Shown here piece by piece: positions 15,628-24,840 of a DNA stretch of 31,584 bases. The stretch is taken from positions 1-31,584 of the forward strand of contig JAXMCI010000057.1 in NCBI GenBank assembly GCA_046349435.1. The letters run 5' to 3'. The notes beneath the pieces are model-generated. The model did not search any database and had not been told where the DNA came from. It worked only from the letters and a program-made list of their open reading frames with translations. The stretch's first letter is position 1. Every line of letters starts with the position of its first letter. A program made the position numbers and the translations under genes. This stretch comes from JAXMCI01 sp046349435 (GTDB lineage: Bacteria > Pseudomonadota > Alphaproteobacteria > Dongiales > Dongiaceae).

Positions 15628-16711
15628 TCACCCCCGCCGCTTCAGCCAGGTGACGTGGCCCATCTTGCGGCCGGGGCGGGCCTCGGCCTTGCCGTAGAGA
15701 TGCAGCTTGGCGGCGGGGTCGGCGAGGAGCTCGCGCCAGCCATCCGCCTCGTCGCCGATCAGGTTCTTCATCTCGGCCTCGCCGAGCGGGTCGACGGCGC
15801 CGAGCGGCAGGCCGCAGATGGCGCGGACGAACTGCTCGAACTGGCTGGTGACGCAGGCGTCGATGCTCCAGTGGCCGGAATTGTGCGGCCGCGGCGCCAG
15901 CTCGTTGACCAGCAGGCGGCCGTCGCGGGTGACGAACATCTCGACCGCGATCAGCCCGACCAGCCCGATGCGCTCAGCGATGTGGCGGCCGATGCGCTCC
16001 GCCTCGGCGGCGAGATCCGGCGGGATCGCGGCCGGCACCAGGGTGACGTCGAGGATGTGGTTGCGGTGGCGGTTCTCGACGGCGGGATAGGCGAGCATGG
16101 CGCCGTCCGGGCCGCGCGCCACGATGACCGAGATCTCGCGCTCGAAATCGACGAAGCCCTCGAGGATGCCGCGGCCGGCGCCCATGCCGCCAGGCGGCCT
16201 CGGGATCGTCGCCGGGGGCGATGCGGACCTGGCCCTTGCCGTCATAGCCGAACTGCGCCGACTTCAGGATCGCCGGCAGCCCGAGCGCCGCGGCGGCGGC
16301 GGGCAGGCCCGCCGCCGATTCGACGGCGCGCCACGCCGTGGTGGCGACGCCGATCCCGTTGAGGAAGCCCTTCTCGCGCACCCGCTCCTGGCAGAGATGC
16401 AGGACGCGCGGCGCCGGCCGGGTCGGCCGCCGCTCGGCGAGCAGCGCCGCGGTGCGGTCGGGCACGTTCTCGAACTCGAAGGTGACGAGGTCGACCGCGC
16501 CGGCGAACCGGGCGAGCGCGTCGAGGTCGTCGTAGGGCGCGACCTCGGCCGGCGCGACATGGCTCGCCGGCGAGTCCGGCTCCGGGCAGAAGATGCGGCA
16601 GCGATAGCCGAGCCGGGCCGCCGCCAGCACCGTCATGCGGCCGAGCTGGCCGCCGCCCAGGATGCCGATGGTGGCGCCGGGCGCGAACGCCTGCCCCCGA
16701 TCGACGCTCAT
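15628..16711 (-). pseudogene. purK: N5-carboxyaminoimidazole ribonucleotide synthase, interrupted by a frameshift
   Basis: PurK is an ATP-grasp enzyme that carboxylates AIR for purine synthesis and feeds PurE. The N-terminal part begins MSVDRGQAFAPGATIGILGGGQLGRM and reads in one frame to GYDGKGQVRIAPGDDPEAAWR. The conserved continuation GILEGFVDFEREISVIVARG, then AVENRHRNHILDVTLVPA, RLLVNELAPRPHNSGHWS and the end GRKMGHVTWLKRRG is in another frame. The switch lies at about 16186-16190, at TGGCGGCATGGGC on the minus strand. One extra base or, more likely, loss of a CG pair explains it. The two halves together give a full-length enzyme. The start overlaps the purE stop (ATGA). This is either a real lesion, a programmed shift or a sequencing error. 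Confidence 0.85.
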
Positions 16712-17211
16712 GCCGGCGCCGCCTCGCTCGGGCTCTCCGCGACGCCGTCGGTCTGCGCCGTCCGCCAGGCGTCGAGCGCGGCGGCGACGGCGGGATCGGA
16801 GAGCGCCAGGATCGCGGCCGCCAGCAGCGCCGCGTTGACCGCGCCGGCCCGCCCGATGGCGAGCGTGCCGACCGGCACGCCGGCCGGCATCTGGACGATC
16901 GAGAGCAGGCTGTCCATGCCCTTGAGCGCGTGCGATTCGACCGGCACGCCGAGCACCGGCAGCGGCGTCATCGCCGCCAGCATGCCCGGCAGGTGCGCGG
17001 CGCCGCCGGCCCCGGCGACGATCACCTTCAAGCCGCGCTCGCGCGCCGTCCCGGCATAGCGCACCAGCCGCTGCGGCGTGCGGTGCGCCGAGACGATCCG
17101 GCGCTCATGCGCCACGCCGAGCCGCTCCAGCGTCGCGGCGGCGTGGCGCATCGTCTCCCAGTCCGACTGGCTGCCCATGACGATGCCGACGAGCGGCGCC
17201 GAGCCTTGCAT
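16708..17211 (-). CDS. purE: N5-carboxyaminoimidazole ribonucleotide mutase, class I
   Basis: The 167-residue protein converts N5-CAIR to CAIR. Class I features are GSQSDW (13-18), SAHRTP (41-46, substrate His43), GAGGAAHLPGM (67-77, His73) and LGVPVESHALKGMDSLLSIVQMP...GTLAIG. Class I enzymes need PurK, which overlaps directly downstream and is broken in this sequence. The C-terminal 15 residues are a loose Glu/Ala tail. An AGGGA site precedes the ATG. The YdcH gene lies 19 bases upstream and is probably co-transcribed. Confidence 0.94.
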   Translation of the reverse strand: MQGSAPLVGIVMGSQSDWETMRHAAATLERLGVAHERRIVSAHRTPQRLVRYAGTARERGLKVIVAGAGGAAHLPGMLAAMTPLPVLGVPVESHALKGMDSLLSIVQMPAGVPVGTLAIGRAGAVNAALLAAAILALSDPAVAAALDAWRTAQTDGVAESPSEAAPA

Positions 17212-17230
17212 CCCGCGGTCCCTCCCCGCT

Positions 17231-17434
17231 TCAGGCGATGATGTCGGGGAGCAGCTTGCTCTCCAGCCGGATGATCTGGTCCTTCAGCAGCAGCTTGCGC
17301 TTCTTCAGGCGCTGCAGGGTGAGCTGGTCGAACGGCGCATGGCCGGCCAGGCGCGTGATCACGCTGTCGAGGTCGCGGTGCTCGCTGCGCAGCTCCTCCA
17401 GCTGGCGCCGCAGATCTTCCATGCCATTGATCAT
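17231..17434 (-). CDS. YdcH/DUF465 family small coiled protein
   Basis: The 67-residue helical protein reads MINGMEDLRRQLEELRSEHR, then DLDSVITRL, TLQRLKKRKLLLKDQIIRLE and ends LLPDIIA. This is the DUF465 (YdcH) pattern of two helices with a LKKRKL-LKD core. Its function is unknown. I choose the ATG at 17434 because a -10 box at 17471-17466 would leave almost no leader for the ATG at 17452, which would add MPLGPA. It heads the purE-purK transcript. A second DUF465 gene lies at 19867. Confidence 0.8.
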   Translation of the reverse strand: MINGMEDLRRQLEELRSEHRDLDSVITRLAGHAPFDQLTLQRLKKRKLLLKDQIIRLESKLLPDIIA

Positions 17435-17465
17435 CGCCGGTCCGAGTGGCATTTTGCCCGGGCCT

Positions 17466-17495
17466 TCTATACCCCAAAACGGATCCGATCGTCAG
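17466..17495 (-). promoter_or_regulatory. candidate promoter of YdcH-purE-purK
   Basis: On the minus strand CTGACG (17495-17490), an 18-base spacer and TATAGA (17471-17466) are good -35/-10 matches. The start point is expected near 17459, about 25 bases before the chosen ATG. Confidence 0.5.
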
Positions 17496-17538
17496 TGCGA
17501 CGGCCCCGCCTCGGGGTAACGGAGGTCGAGGGGAAGCG

Positions 17539-18607
<1,069 letters not shown>

Positions 18608-18618
<11 letters not shown>

Positions 18619-19168
18619 GCGCCCGACCCGGGCCGGCGACCCGGCCGCCGAGCTCTGGCGGTTCACGCTCGCCGTCTATGGCCGGCCCGGCGTGTCCGCC
18701 GCCTGCCTGGCGCTGCAGGACGAGGCGGGGCTCGACGTCAACCTGCTGCTGTTCTGCTGCTGGGCGGGCCTGCGCGGCCACCGCTTCAGCCGCGCCGAGC
18801 TGGACGACGCCGCCGCGGCCGCCGGGCCGTGGCAGCAGGAGATCCTGGCACCGCTGCGGGCCATCCGCCGCAAGCTGAAGCACGCGCCCGGGCTGGAGCT
18901 CGAGGCCGGCGCCGCGCTCTACGCCCAGGCCAAGGCGCTCGAGCTCGCCGCCGAGGAGGCCGAGCAGCAGCTGCTCGCCGCCGCCGTGCCGTTCGCGGCG
19001 CGCGAGGCCGGCGACGCCGACCAGGCGGCCTGCGCCGCCGCCAATCTCCGGCTCTATGCCGGGGCGGCGGCGGCCGGCCACGCGGCCGCGCTCGCCGCGC
19101 TGCTCGCCGGCTGCTTCGGCTTGGCGCCGGTCACCCTTCCGTCGGCCGTGGCCCACCCGACGCACTGA
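18608..19168 (+). CDS. TIGR02444 family protein of unknown function
   Basis: The 186-residue protein has the family opening AAELWRFTLAVYGRPGVSAACLALQDEAGLDVNLLLFCCWAGLRG, followed by an Ala-rich helical region. No catalytic motif is visible. No ATG is available in this frame near the start. The TTG at 18608 overlaps the phosphofructokinase stop by 11 bases and has GGGA nearby, so translational coupling is likely. The end overlaps the convergent UbiX-like gene by 38 bases. The function is unknown. Confidence 0.72.
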
Positions 19169-19805
19169 CCGGGGCGGCGCCGGACGGCGCCTCGCCCCAG
19201 CGGCGCACCGTGCCGGACTCCAGCCCGAACAGGTCGAGCACGCGGCCCAGCGTGTGGTCGACCATGTCGGCGATGGTGGCCGGGGCGGCGTAGAAGGCCG
19301 GCACCGGCGGGGCGATCACCGCGCCCATCTCGCAGAGCGCCAGCATGTTGCGGACATGGCCGGTGTGCAGCGGCGTCTCGCGCACCATCAGCACCAGCCG
19401 CCGCCGCTCCTTCAGCACCACGTCGGCGGCGCGGGTCAGCAGGTTGGAGGTGGTGCCGGTGGCGATCTCCGACATGCTGCGCACCGAGCAGGGCGCCACC
19501 ACCATCCCCATGGTGCGGAACGAGCCGCTGGAGATCGGCGCGGCGAGGTCGCCGGCGCCGTGCGCGACGTCGGCCAGGGCCCGCACCGCGGCCGGCTTCC
19601 ACGCCGTCTCGGTGGCGATGGTGAGCTCGGCCGAGCGGGTCATCACGAGGTGGGTCTCGACCGGCAGGTCGCGCAGCAGCTGGAGCAGCCGGATGCCGTA
19701 GATCGCCCCCGAGGCGCCGCTGATTCCGACGATCAGGCGGGGCCGCGGGCCGGCCGGGCCGCCGGGACCGGCCGGCTCGCCGCGGCGATCGCCCTCATTT
19801 GCCAA
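19131..19805 (-). CDS. ubiX: UbiX-like flavin prenyltransferase
   Basis: The 224-residue protein probably makes the prenylated FMN cofactor used by UbiD-type decarboxylases, for example in ubiquinone synthesis. Visible: LIVGISGASGAIYGIRLL (24-41) for FMN binding, VMTRSAELTI, APCSVRSMSEIATG (the UbiX PCS loop), RRRLVLMVRETPLHTGHVRNML and a C-terminal DMVDHTLGRVLDLFGL. The start appears to be TTG at 19805; no in-frame ATG exists before the core fold, and the first 21 residues are a Gly/Pro-rich extra tail. No ubiD is nearby. The 3' end overlaps the convergent TIGR02444 gene by 38 bases. Confidence 0.85.
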   Translation of the reverse strand: MANEGDRRGEPAGPGGPAGPRPRLIVGISGASGAIYGIRLLQLLRDLPVETHLVMTRSAELTIATETAWKPAAVRALADVAHGAGDLAAPISSGSFRTMGMVVAPCSVRSMSEIATGTTSNLLTRAADVVLKERRRLVLMVRETPLHTGHVRNMLALCEMGAVIAPPVPAFYAAPATIADMVDHTLGRVLDLFGLESGTVRRWGEAPSGAAPVSASGGPRPTEG

Positions 19806-19827
19806 GGCGGGCCCCTGGGGCTAGCAT
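19799..19827 (+). promoter_or_regulatory. candidate promoter of the small YdcH gene
   Basis: TTGCCA (19799-19804), a 17-base spacer and TAGCAT (19822-19827). The start point near 19834 leaves a short leader holding the GGAAGGAGGG ribosome site at 19851-19860. The -35 box overlaps the TTG start region of the divergent ubiX gene. Confidence 0.5.
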
Positions 19828-19866
19828 TCTCCCGATGGCCTGACCGGCCAGGAAGGAGGGTTGAGA

Positions 19867-20034
19867 ATGTCCGTACCGGAGCATGTCGATTCGCTCAAGG
19901 CCAAGCACGCCGACCTCGACCGGCTGATCAACCAGGAAGAGGCCCGGCCGCATCCGGATGAGGCTCTGCTCACCCAACTGAAACGCCAGAAGCTCCGAAT
20001 CAAGGACGAGATCGCCCAGCTGGTGCACGCCTAG
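19867..20034 (+). CDS. second YdcH/DUF465 family small protein
   Basis: This 55-residue protein is too short for many gene callers. It reads MSVPEHVDSLKAKHADLDRL, then a middle segment ending LLTQLKRQKLRIKDEIAQL and VHA. The AKHADLD and LKRQKLRIKDEI blocks match the DUF465 pattern, also seen in the gene at 17231-17434. A very strong ribosome site (AGGAGGG) lies seven bases ahead of the ATG, and a good promoter and a following hairpin complete a single-gene unit. The function is unknown. Confidence 0.82.
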   Translation: MSVPEHVDSLKAKHADLDRLINQEEARPHPDEALLTQLKRQKLRIKDEIAQLVHA

Positions 20035-20047
20035 CCCAGCCTCGCCG

Positions 20048-20073
20048 CCCCGGGCGGCACCGTCCGCCCGGGG
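20048..20073 (+). terminator. strong hairpin after the small YdcH gene
   Basis: CCCCGGGCGG (20048-20057) and CCGCCCGGGG (20064-20073) form a perfect ten-pair stem with a six-base loop, 13 bases after the stop. There is no T run, but the stem is very stable. Confidence 0.5.
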
Positions 20074-20083
20074 ACACGGGCCC

Positions 20084-20167
20084 GCGGCGCCGCAGGCGCC
20101 GCTGCTACGACCGACGGCGGCGCCGCAGGCGCCGCTGCTACGATCGACCGCGGCGCCGGCGCGCCGC
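20084..20167. repeat. REP-like tandem hairpin repeats, 33-bp period
   Basis: The 25-base unit starting GGCGCCGCAGGCGCCGCTGC occurs at 20086-20110 and 20119-20143, and a degenerate third copy starts at 20152. Each full unit contains the perfect stem GCGGCGCC-GCA-GGCGCCGC. On the minus strand each hairpin is preceded by GTAGCA, so it has the GTAG tetranucleotide plus palindrome that marks REP sequences mobilised by RAYT transposases. It fills the space directly after the pntB stop. Confidence 0.65.
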
Positions 20168-21565
20168 TCATCCCATCGCCTTGACGACGTCCTCGCACAT
20201 CTTCTTGGCGTCGCCGAACAGCATCATCGTGTTGTCGCGGAAGAACAGCTCGTTCTCCACGCCGGCATAGCCGGACGCCATCGAGCGCTTGATGAACAGC
20301 ACCGTCTTGGCCGCCTCGACGTCGAGGATCGGCATGCCGTAGATCGGGCTCTTCGGGTCGGTCTTGGCGGCGGGGTTGGTGACGTCGTTGGCGCCGATCA
20401 CGAAGGCGACGTCGGTCGCCGCGAAGTCGCGATTGATGTCCTCCAGCTCGAAGACCTCGTCATAGGGCACGTTGGCCTCGGCCAGCAGCACGTTCATGTG
20501 GCCGGGCATGCGGCCGGCCACCGGGTGGATGGCGTAGCTGACCTTCACCCCTTCCTTCTTCAGCAGGTCGGCCATCTCGCGCAGGGCATGCTGCGCCTGG
20601 GCGACCGCCATGCCATAGCCGGGGACGATGATCACCGAGCTGGCGTTCTTCATCAGGAAGGCGGCATCCTCGGCGCTGCCCGACTTGACCGGCCGGTCCT
20701 GCTTGGTGCCGGCCGCCATGGTGCCCGAATCGGTGCCGAAGCCGCCCAGGATGACGTTGAAGATCGAGCGGTTCATCCCCTTGCACATGATGTAGCTGAG
20801 GATGGCGCCGGACGAGCCGACCAGGGCCCCGGTGACGATCAGGAGGGTGTTGCCGAGGGTGAAGCCGATGCCGCAGGCCGCCCAGCCCGAGTAGCTGTTC
20901 AGCATCGAGACGACGACCGGCATGTCGGCGCCGCCGATCGGCAGGATGAGCAGGAAGCCCAGCGCCAGCGAGACCGCGACCAGCGCCCAGAAGGCGGCCG
21001 GCGGCTGGCCGATCACCAGCCAGGCGATCAGCACGACGATGGCGACGCCGAGGGCGGCGTTGAGCTGGTGCTGGCCCTTGAAGACCAGCGGCGCGCCGGA
21101 GAGCAGCGCCTGCAGCTTGCCGAAGGCGATCAGCGAGCCGGTGAAGGTGATGGCGCCGATCGCCACGCCCAGCCCCATCTCGACGAGGCTGCCGGGGTGG
21201 ATGGCGCCCGGCGCGCCGATGCCGAACTCGGCCGGCGCGTAGAAGGCGGCCGCCGCGACGCAGACTGCCGCCAGCCCGACCAGGCTGTGGAAGGCGGCGA
21301 CCAGCTGCGGCAGGGCGGTCATCTGGATGCGCCGGGCGATCACCGTGCCGACGCCGCCGCCGATCAGCACGGCGACCAGGATCAGCGGCAGCGAGGACAG
21401 CCGCATGCCGGGCAGCGCCAGGGTGGTGACCACGGCGATGGCCATGCCGGCCATGCCGAAGCGGTTGCCGTTGCGCGCCGATACCGGCGAGGACAGGCCG
21501 CGCAGCGCCAGGATGAAGCAGATCGAGGCGACGAGGTAGGCGAAGGCGGCGATCGTCTGGTTCAT
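20168..21565 (-). CDS. pntB: NAD(P) transhydrogenase subunit beta
   Basis: The 465-residue inner-membrane subunit couples proton translocation to hydride transfer from NADH to NADP. The first half has about eight or nine hydrophobic helices (MNQTIAAFAYLVASICFILA onward; GGADMPVVVSMLNSYSGWAA is a conserved loop). The C-terminal third is the NADP-binding domain III: VIIVPGYGMAVAQAQHALREM, YAIHPVAGRMPGHMNVLLAEA, DVAFVIGANDVTNPAA and VLFIKRSMASGYAGVENELF. The ATG at 21565 lies ten bases after the pntAB stop. Last gene of the pnt operon. Confidence 0.95.
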   Translation of the reverse strand: MNQTIAAFAYLVASICFILALRGLSSPVSARNGNRFGMAGMAIAVVTTLALPGMRLSSLPLILVAVLIGGGVGTVIARRIQMTALPQLVAAFHSLVGLAAVCVAAAAFYAPAEFGIGAPGAIHPGSLVEMGLGVAIGAITFTGSLIAFGKLQALLSGAPLVFKGQHQLNAALGVAIVVLIAWLVIGQPPAAFWALVAVSLALGFLLILPIGGADMPVVVSMLNSYSGWAACGIGFTLGNTLLIVTGALVGSSGAILSYIMCKGMNRSIFNVILGGFGTDSGTMAAGTKQDRPVKSGSAEDAAFLMKNASSVIIVPGYGMAVAQAQHALREMADLLKKEGVKVSYAIHPVAGRMPGHMNVLLAEANVPYDEVFELEDINRDFAATDVAFVIGANDVTNPAAKTDPKSPIYGMPILDVEAAKTVLFIKRSMASGYAGVENELFFRDNTMMLFGDAKKMCEDVVKAMG

Positions 21566-21575
21566 GGCGGCCGCC

Positions 21576-21977
21576 CTACTTCTTCTTCCGGAACATGGAG
21601 AGCATGCGCTGGGTGACGATGAAGCCGCCGAAGATGTTGACTGCGGCCAGCGCCACGGCCACCGCGCCCATGATCTGGGAGAACTCGAGGGTGGCGCTGC
21701 CGGCGGCGATCAGCGCGCCGACGATGATCACGCTGGAGATCGCGTTGGTCACCGCCATCAGCGGCGAGTGCAGCGCCGGCGTCACCCGCCAGACCACGTA
21801 GTAGCCGACGAAGCAGGCGAGCACGAAGACGGTGAAGAGGAAGATGAAGGGCGGGTGCTCGTGCAGCGCCGGCGCGCCGCCGCCGCCGAGCTGCAGCGCC
21901 AGGTCGGTGGCCTGCTGCGACAGGTCGGCGGCGCCCTTGGCGAGGTCGCGCGCGCGATCGGCGAGGGTCGGATCCAT
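21576..21977 (-). CDS. pntAB: NAD(P) transhydrogenase subunit alpha, part 2 (membrane)
   Basis: The 133-residue membrane subunit has a hydrophilic N-terminus (about residues 1-45), then HPPFIFLFTVFVLACFVGYYVVWRVTPALHSPLMAVTNAIS and two further hydrophobic segments, ending in FRKKK. HSPLMAVTNAISSVIIVGAL is the conserved transhydrogenase stretch. It is a separate gene rather than fused to the NAD domain, as in Rhodospirillum rubrum. It lies three bases after pntAA and ten before pntB. Confidence 0.94.
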   Translation of the reverse strand: MDPTLADRARDLAKGAADLSQQATDLALQLGGGGAPALHEHPPFIFLFTVFVLACFVGYYVVWRVTPALHSPLMAVTNAISSVIIVGALIAAGSATLEFSQIMGAVAVALAAVNIFGGFIVTQRMLSMFRKKK

Positions 21978-21980
21978 GGG

Positions 21981-23138
21981 TCAGGCTCCCTGCGCGGCGA
22001 AGGCGGGATGCACGATCTTGCCGTCCCGGGTCAGGCCGGTGCCCTTGACGATCTCGTCCTCCCAGTTGACGGCCAGCGCCTTGGTGTTCTTGTCGACCAG
22101 CGGCGTCAGGAAGGCGAGCAGGTTGCGGGCGTAGAGCGCGCTCGCCACCTCGGGCAGCCGGCCCGGCACGTTGCGGTGGCCGACGATGCGCACGCCGCCG
22201 ACCTCGACGATCTCGCCGGGGCGCGACAGGGCGCAGTTGCCGCCCTGCTCGACCGCGAGGTCGACGATCACCGCGCCCGGCTTCATCGAGCGCACCATCT
22301 CCTCGGTGACCAGCTTCGGCGCCGGCCGGCCCGGGATCAGCGCTGTGGTGATGACGATGTCCTGCTTGCGGATCGTCTCGGCGACCAGCGCCGCCTGCTT
22401 CTGCTTGTAGGCCTCGCTCATCTCCTTGGCGTAGCCGCCGGCGGTCTCGGCCTGCTTGAACTCCTCGTCCTCGACGGCGACGAAGCTGGCGCCCAGGCTC
22501 TCGACCTGCTCCTTGGCGGCCGGCCGCACGTCGGTGGCGGAGACCACCGCGCCCATGCGGCGCGCCGTGGCGATCGCCTGCAGCCCGGCGACGCCGGCGC
22601 CCATCACCAGGATGCGGGCCGGCGGGATGGTGCCGGCGGCCGTCATCATCAGCGGGAAGGCGCGGCCGAACACCGCGGCGGCGTCGAGCACCGCCTTGTA
22701 GCCGGCCAGGTTCGACTGCGAGGAGAGCACGTCCATGGTCTGCGCCCGGGTGATGCGGGGCAGCAGCTCCATGGCGAAGGCGTCGATCCTGCGGGCCGCG
22801 TATTCCGCCAGCTGCTCGCGCGCGGCGTAGGGCGCCAGCATGCCGATCAGCATCGCGCCCGGCCTGATCAGCGCGACCTCGTCCGGTCCGCCCTCGCCGG
22901 CCGAGAGCGGCCGCTGCACCTTGAGCACGACGTCGGCGTCGACCAGCGCCGCCGCCTCGTCCGGCGCGATGGTCGCCCCCGCCGCCACATAGGCGTCGTC
23001 GCCATAAGCGGCGCTGGCGCCGGCGCCGGCCTCGACCGTGACGGTCGCGCCGAGCGCGATGAGCTTCTTCACCGTCTCGGGCGAGGCGGCGATGCGCGCC
23101 TCATGAGCGCGGCGTTCCCTGACGATGCCGATCTTCAT
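21981..23138 (-). CDS. pntAA: NAD(P) transhydrogenase subunit alpha, part 1 (NAD-binding)
   Basis: The 385-residue soluble domain I binds NAD(H) and faces the cytoplasm. It begins MKIGIVRERRAHEARIAASP, with VLVMGAGVAGLQAIATARRMGAVVSATDVRP as the NAD Rossmann loop, YAKEMSEAYKQKQ as the mobile region and KPGAVIVDLAVEQGGNCALS. It is shorter than E. coli PntA because the membrane part is a separate gene. It heads the pnt operon. The 76-base gap before it must hold the promoter; I could not assign its boxes. That gap also has a CTGTCCT tandem repeat next to the upstream gene's stop. Confidence 0.95.
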   Translation of the reverse strand: MKIGIVRERRAHEARIAASPETVKKLIALGATVTVEAGAGASAAYGDDAYVAAGATIAPDEAAALVDADVVLKVQRPLSAGEGGPDEVALIRPGAMLIGMLAPYAAREQLAEYAARRIDAFAMELLPRITRAQTMDVLSSQSNLAGYKAVLDAAAVFGRAFPLMMTAAGTIPPARILVMGAGVAGLQAIATARRMGAVVSATDVRPAAKEQVESLGASFVAVEDEEFKQAETAGGYAKEMSEAYKQKQAALVAETIRKQDIVITTALIPGRPAPKLVTEEMVRSMKPGAVIVDLAVEQGGNCALSRPGEIVEVGGVRIVGHRNVPGRLPEVASALYARNLLAFLTPLVDKNTKALAVNWEDEIVKGTGLTRDGKIVHPAFAAQGA

Positions 23139-23214
23139 CCTGCGATGGCCCAGATTTGCCCCCGGCTCGCATTACATACAGAAGAGCGCGGCCGGAGGAC
23201 AGAGGACAGTTGCG

Positions 23215-24765
23215 CTAGCCGCCGCGCCCGGCCGGCAGGCCGGGGATCCGCTCGACCACGGCGTCGAGCGAGCCGTGCACGGCGAGCAGCAGCTCGAGCG
23301 CCGCGGCGCCGACGCGGACCTCGCGGACGCGCAGCCCCAGCCCGCCGAGCGCCACCCGTACACCGTTCCGCGCGGCGAAATCGGTCAGCCCGGCCTGCAG
23401 CTTGCGCTGCAGCTCGGCCAGCGGCCGGTCAAGCGGCAGGGCGGCGTGCTGCTCGAGCGCGTCCTGCAGCGGCTTCAGCAGGAACTGCGACAGCGTCGTC
23501 CAGAGCCGGTTGTCGAGTATCGGCGTCAGGGCGAGGTCGGCCAGGCGCAGCGTCTGGCCCGAGGGATCGAGCACCGGCCGGCCGGTCGCGTAGACCCAGC
23601 CGCCGCCGCTCAGCGCCGGGTCGGGCGTGGCCAGCCGCACCGCCAGCCCGACCGCGACCCGGTCGCCGGCCGGGTAGAGATCGACCTGCTCGACGGTGAC
23701 GCCGATATGGCCGACCGCCGTGTCGCCGCCCCAGTCGCGGCCGGCGAGCGCGGCGGCCAGCCGCCGCTGCAGGGCGTCGTAGCCGAGCCGCACCGGCACC
23801 AGGAGGTCGCTGGGCGGCGCCGCGGCGGCAAGCGGCTGCAGCACTGGCAGCGCAAGCGCCGCCGCGGCCGGCGGTGCCGCCGTGCCGGCCGAGAGGTCGG
23901 CCGCGATGCCGAGCCGGAAGCTCGCCGCCGAGGGCCCGAAGCGGACCGGCGAGGCCGCCGCCTGCCGCGGCAGGGCCACCACCGTCAGCGGCGGCCCGCC
24001 GGGCGGCGACACCGGCACGGCGTAGCGATGCCAGGCCGCCGCCGCGGCGCGGCGGATGTCGGCGCAGCGGATCTGACCCTGCAGCCTGCGCACGCCGTCC
24101 TTCACCGCCTTCTCGATGCGCGCGTCGGCCAGCCGCTCGACCGAAACCTCGACGCCCCTGGCGACCTCCACCCGGACCGGGTCGGTCCAGTGGAAGCCGG
24201 GGCTGGCCTGGATCGCCGGGCACCAGTCGCGGCCGAGGCTCACCGCGACGTCGGCATAGGCGACCAGCGCCCCGGCGAAGGGCTTGTGGTCGAGCCCGAG
24301 CGACTGGCCGAGCCGCCCGTCCAGCCCGACCTCGCCGGTGACCGCGAGCGGCACCGCGACGCGCAGCCGCTCGCCGCTGCGTGCCAGCGTGAGCGGCCCG
24401 GTGCGCACCGCCCGGTAGCGCACGGCGACGTCCTCGCACGCTGCGCCGTCATGATGGCCGCCGAGCCGCCCGAGCAGGTTGGCCGCCTTGCCGAGCAGCC
24501 CGCCGAGCGGCCCGCCATGGCCGTCCTTGCCGCAGAGCGGCTGGCGCGCCTCGCCCGCGAAGCTCTCCGGCAGCAGCTGCCCGGCCGCCGCCTCGAGCAC
24601 GGCATAGGGCACGGTGACCCCGGCATAGGCCCAGGAGGTGGTCGCCGGCAGCCCCGGCTGTCCCGCCATCGGCACCGGCCGCGGCGGCCCGTCCGCCCGC
24701 GCCGCCGCCCCGCCGACCGCGACCAGCGCTGCGAGCAGCAGGCCGGCGCTCGGTCCCGATCTCAT
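23215..24765 (-). CDS. DUF4403 family exported protein
   Basis: The 516-residue protein has a signal peptide MRSGPSAGLLLAALVAVGGA then AARA with cleavage before DGPP. The rest fits DUF4403, a family of exported tandem-domain proteins thought to resemble lipid-binding BPI/SMP folds. Recognisable parts are SWAYAGVTVPYAVLEAAAGQLLP, VAVPLAVTGEVG, DWCPAIQASPGFHWTDPVRVE, VPVRLGYDALQRRLAAAL, LILDNRLW-type region (LTPILDNRLWTTLSQFL) and a C-terminal LRVREVRVGAAALELLLAV. Two cysteines near ACEDV and PLCGKDG may pair. I prefer the ATG at 24765 over a GTG at 24810 because the signal peptide starts there. The role is unknown; envelope lipid handling is a guess. Confidence 0.7.
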   Translation of the reverse strand: MRSGPSAGLLLAALVAVGGAAARADGPPRPVPMAGQPGLPATTSWAYAGVTVPYAVLEAAAGQLLPESFAGEARQPLCGKDGHGGPLGGLLGKAANLLGRLGGHHDGAACEDVAVRYRAVRTGPLTLARSGERLRVAVPLAVTGEVGLDGRLGQSLGLDHKPFAGALVAYADVAVSLGRDWCPAIQASPGFHWTDPVRVEVARGVEVSVERLADARIEKAVKDGVRRLQGQIRCADIRRAAAAAWHRYAVPVSPPGGPPLTVVALPRQAAASPVRFGPSAASFRLGIAADLSAGTAAPPAAAALALPVLQPLAAAAPPSDLLVPVRLGYDALQRRLAAALAGRDWGGDTAVGHIGVTVEQVDLYPAGDRVAVGLAVRLATPDPALSGGGWVYATGRPVLDPSGQTLRLADLALTPILDNRLWTTLSQFLLKPLQDALEQHAALPLDRPLAELQRKLQAGLTDFAARNGVRVALGGLGLRVREVRVGAAALELLLAVHGSLDAVVERIPGLPAGRGG

Positions 24766-24840
24766 GAGGTGGCCGAATCCGGCGCGCACCCGGCACTCTG
24801 CCGGGAGCACCCTGACCCCGTCGTGAGGGGGCGGATCGGC

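Noticed and set aside
19796..19827. Ten-codon leader peptide (MLAPGARLGK) overlapping the ubiX start
   Set aside because: Short, no regulatory codons, and better explained by the chance frame around the divergent promoter.
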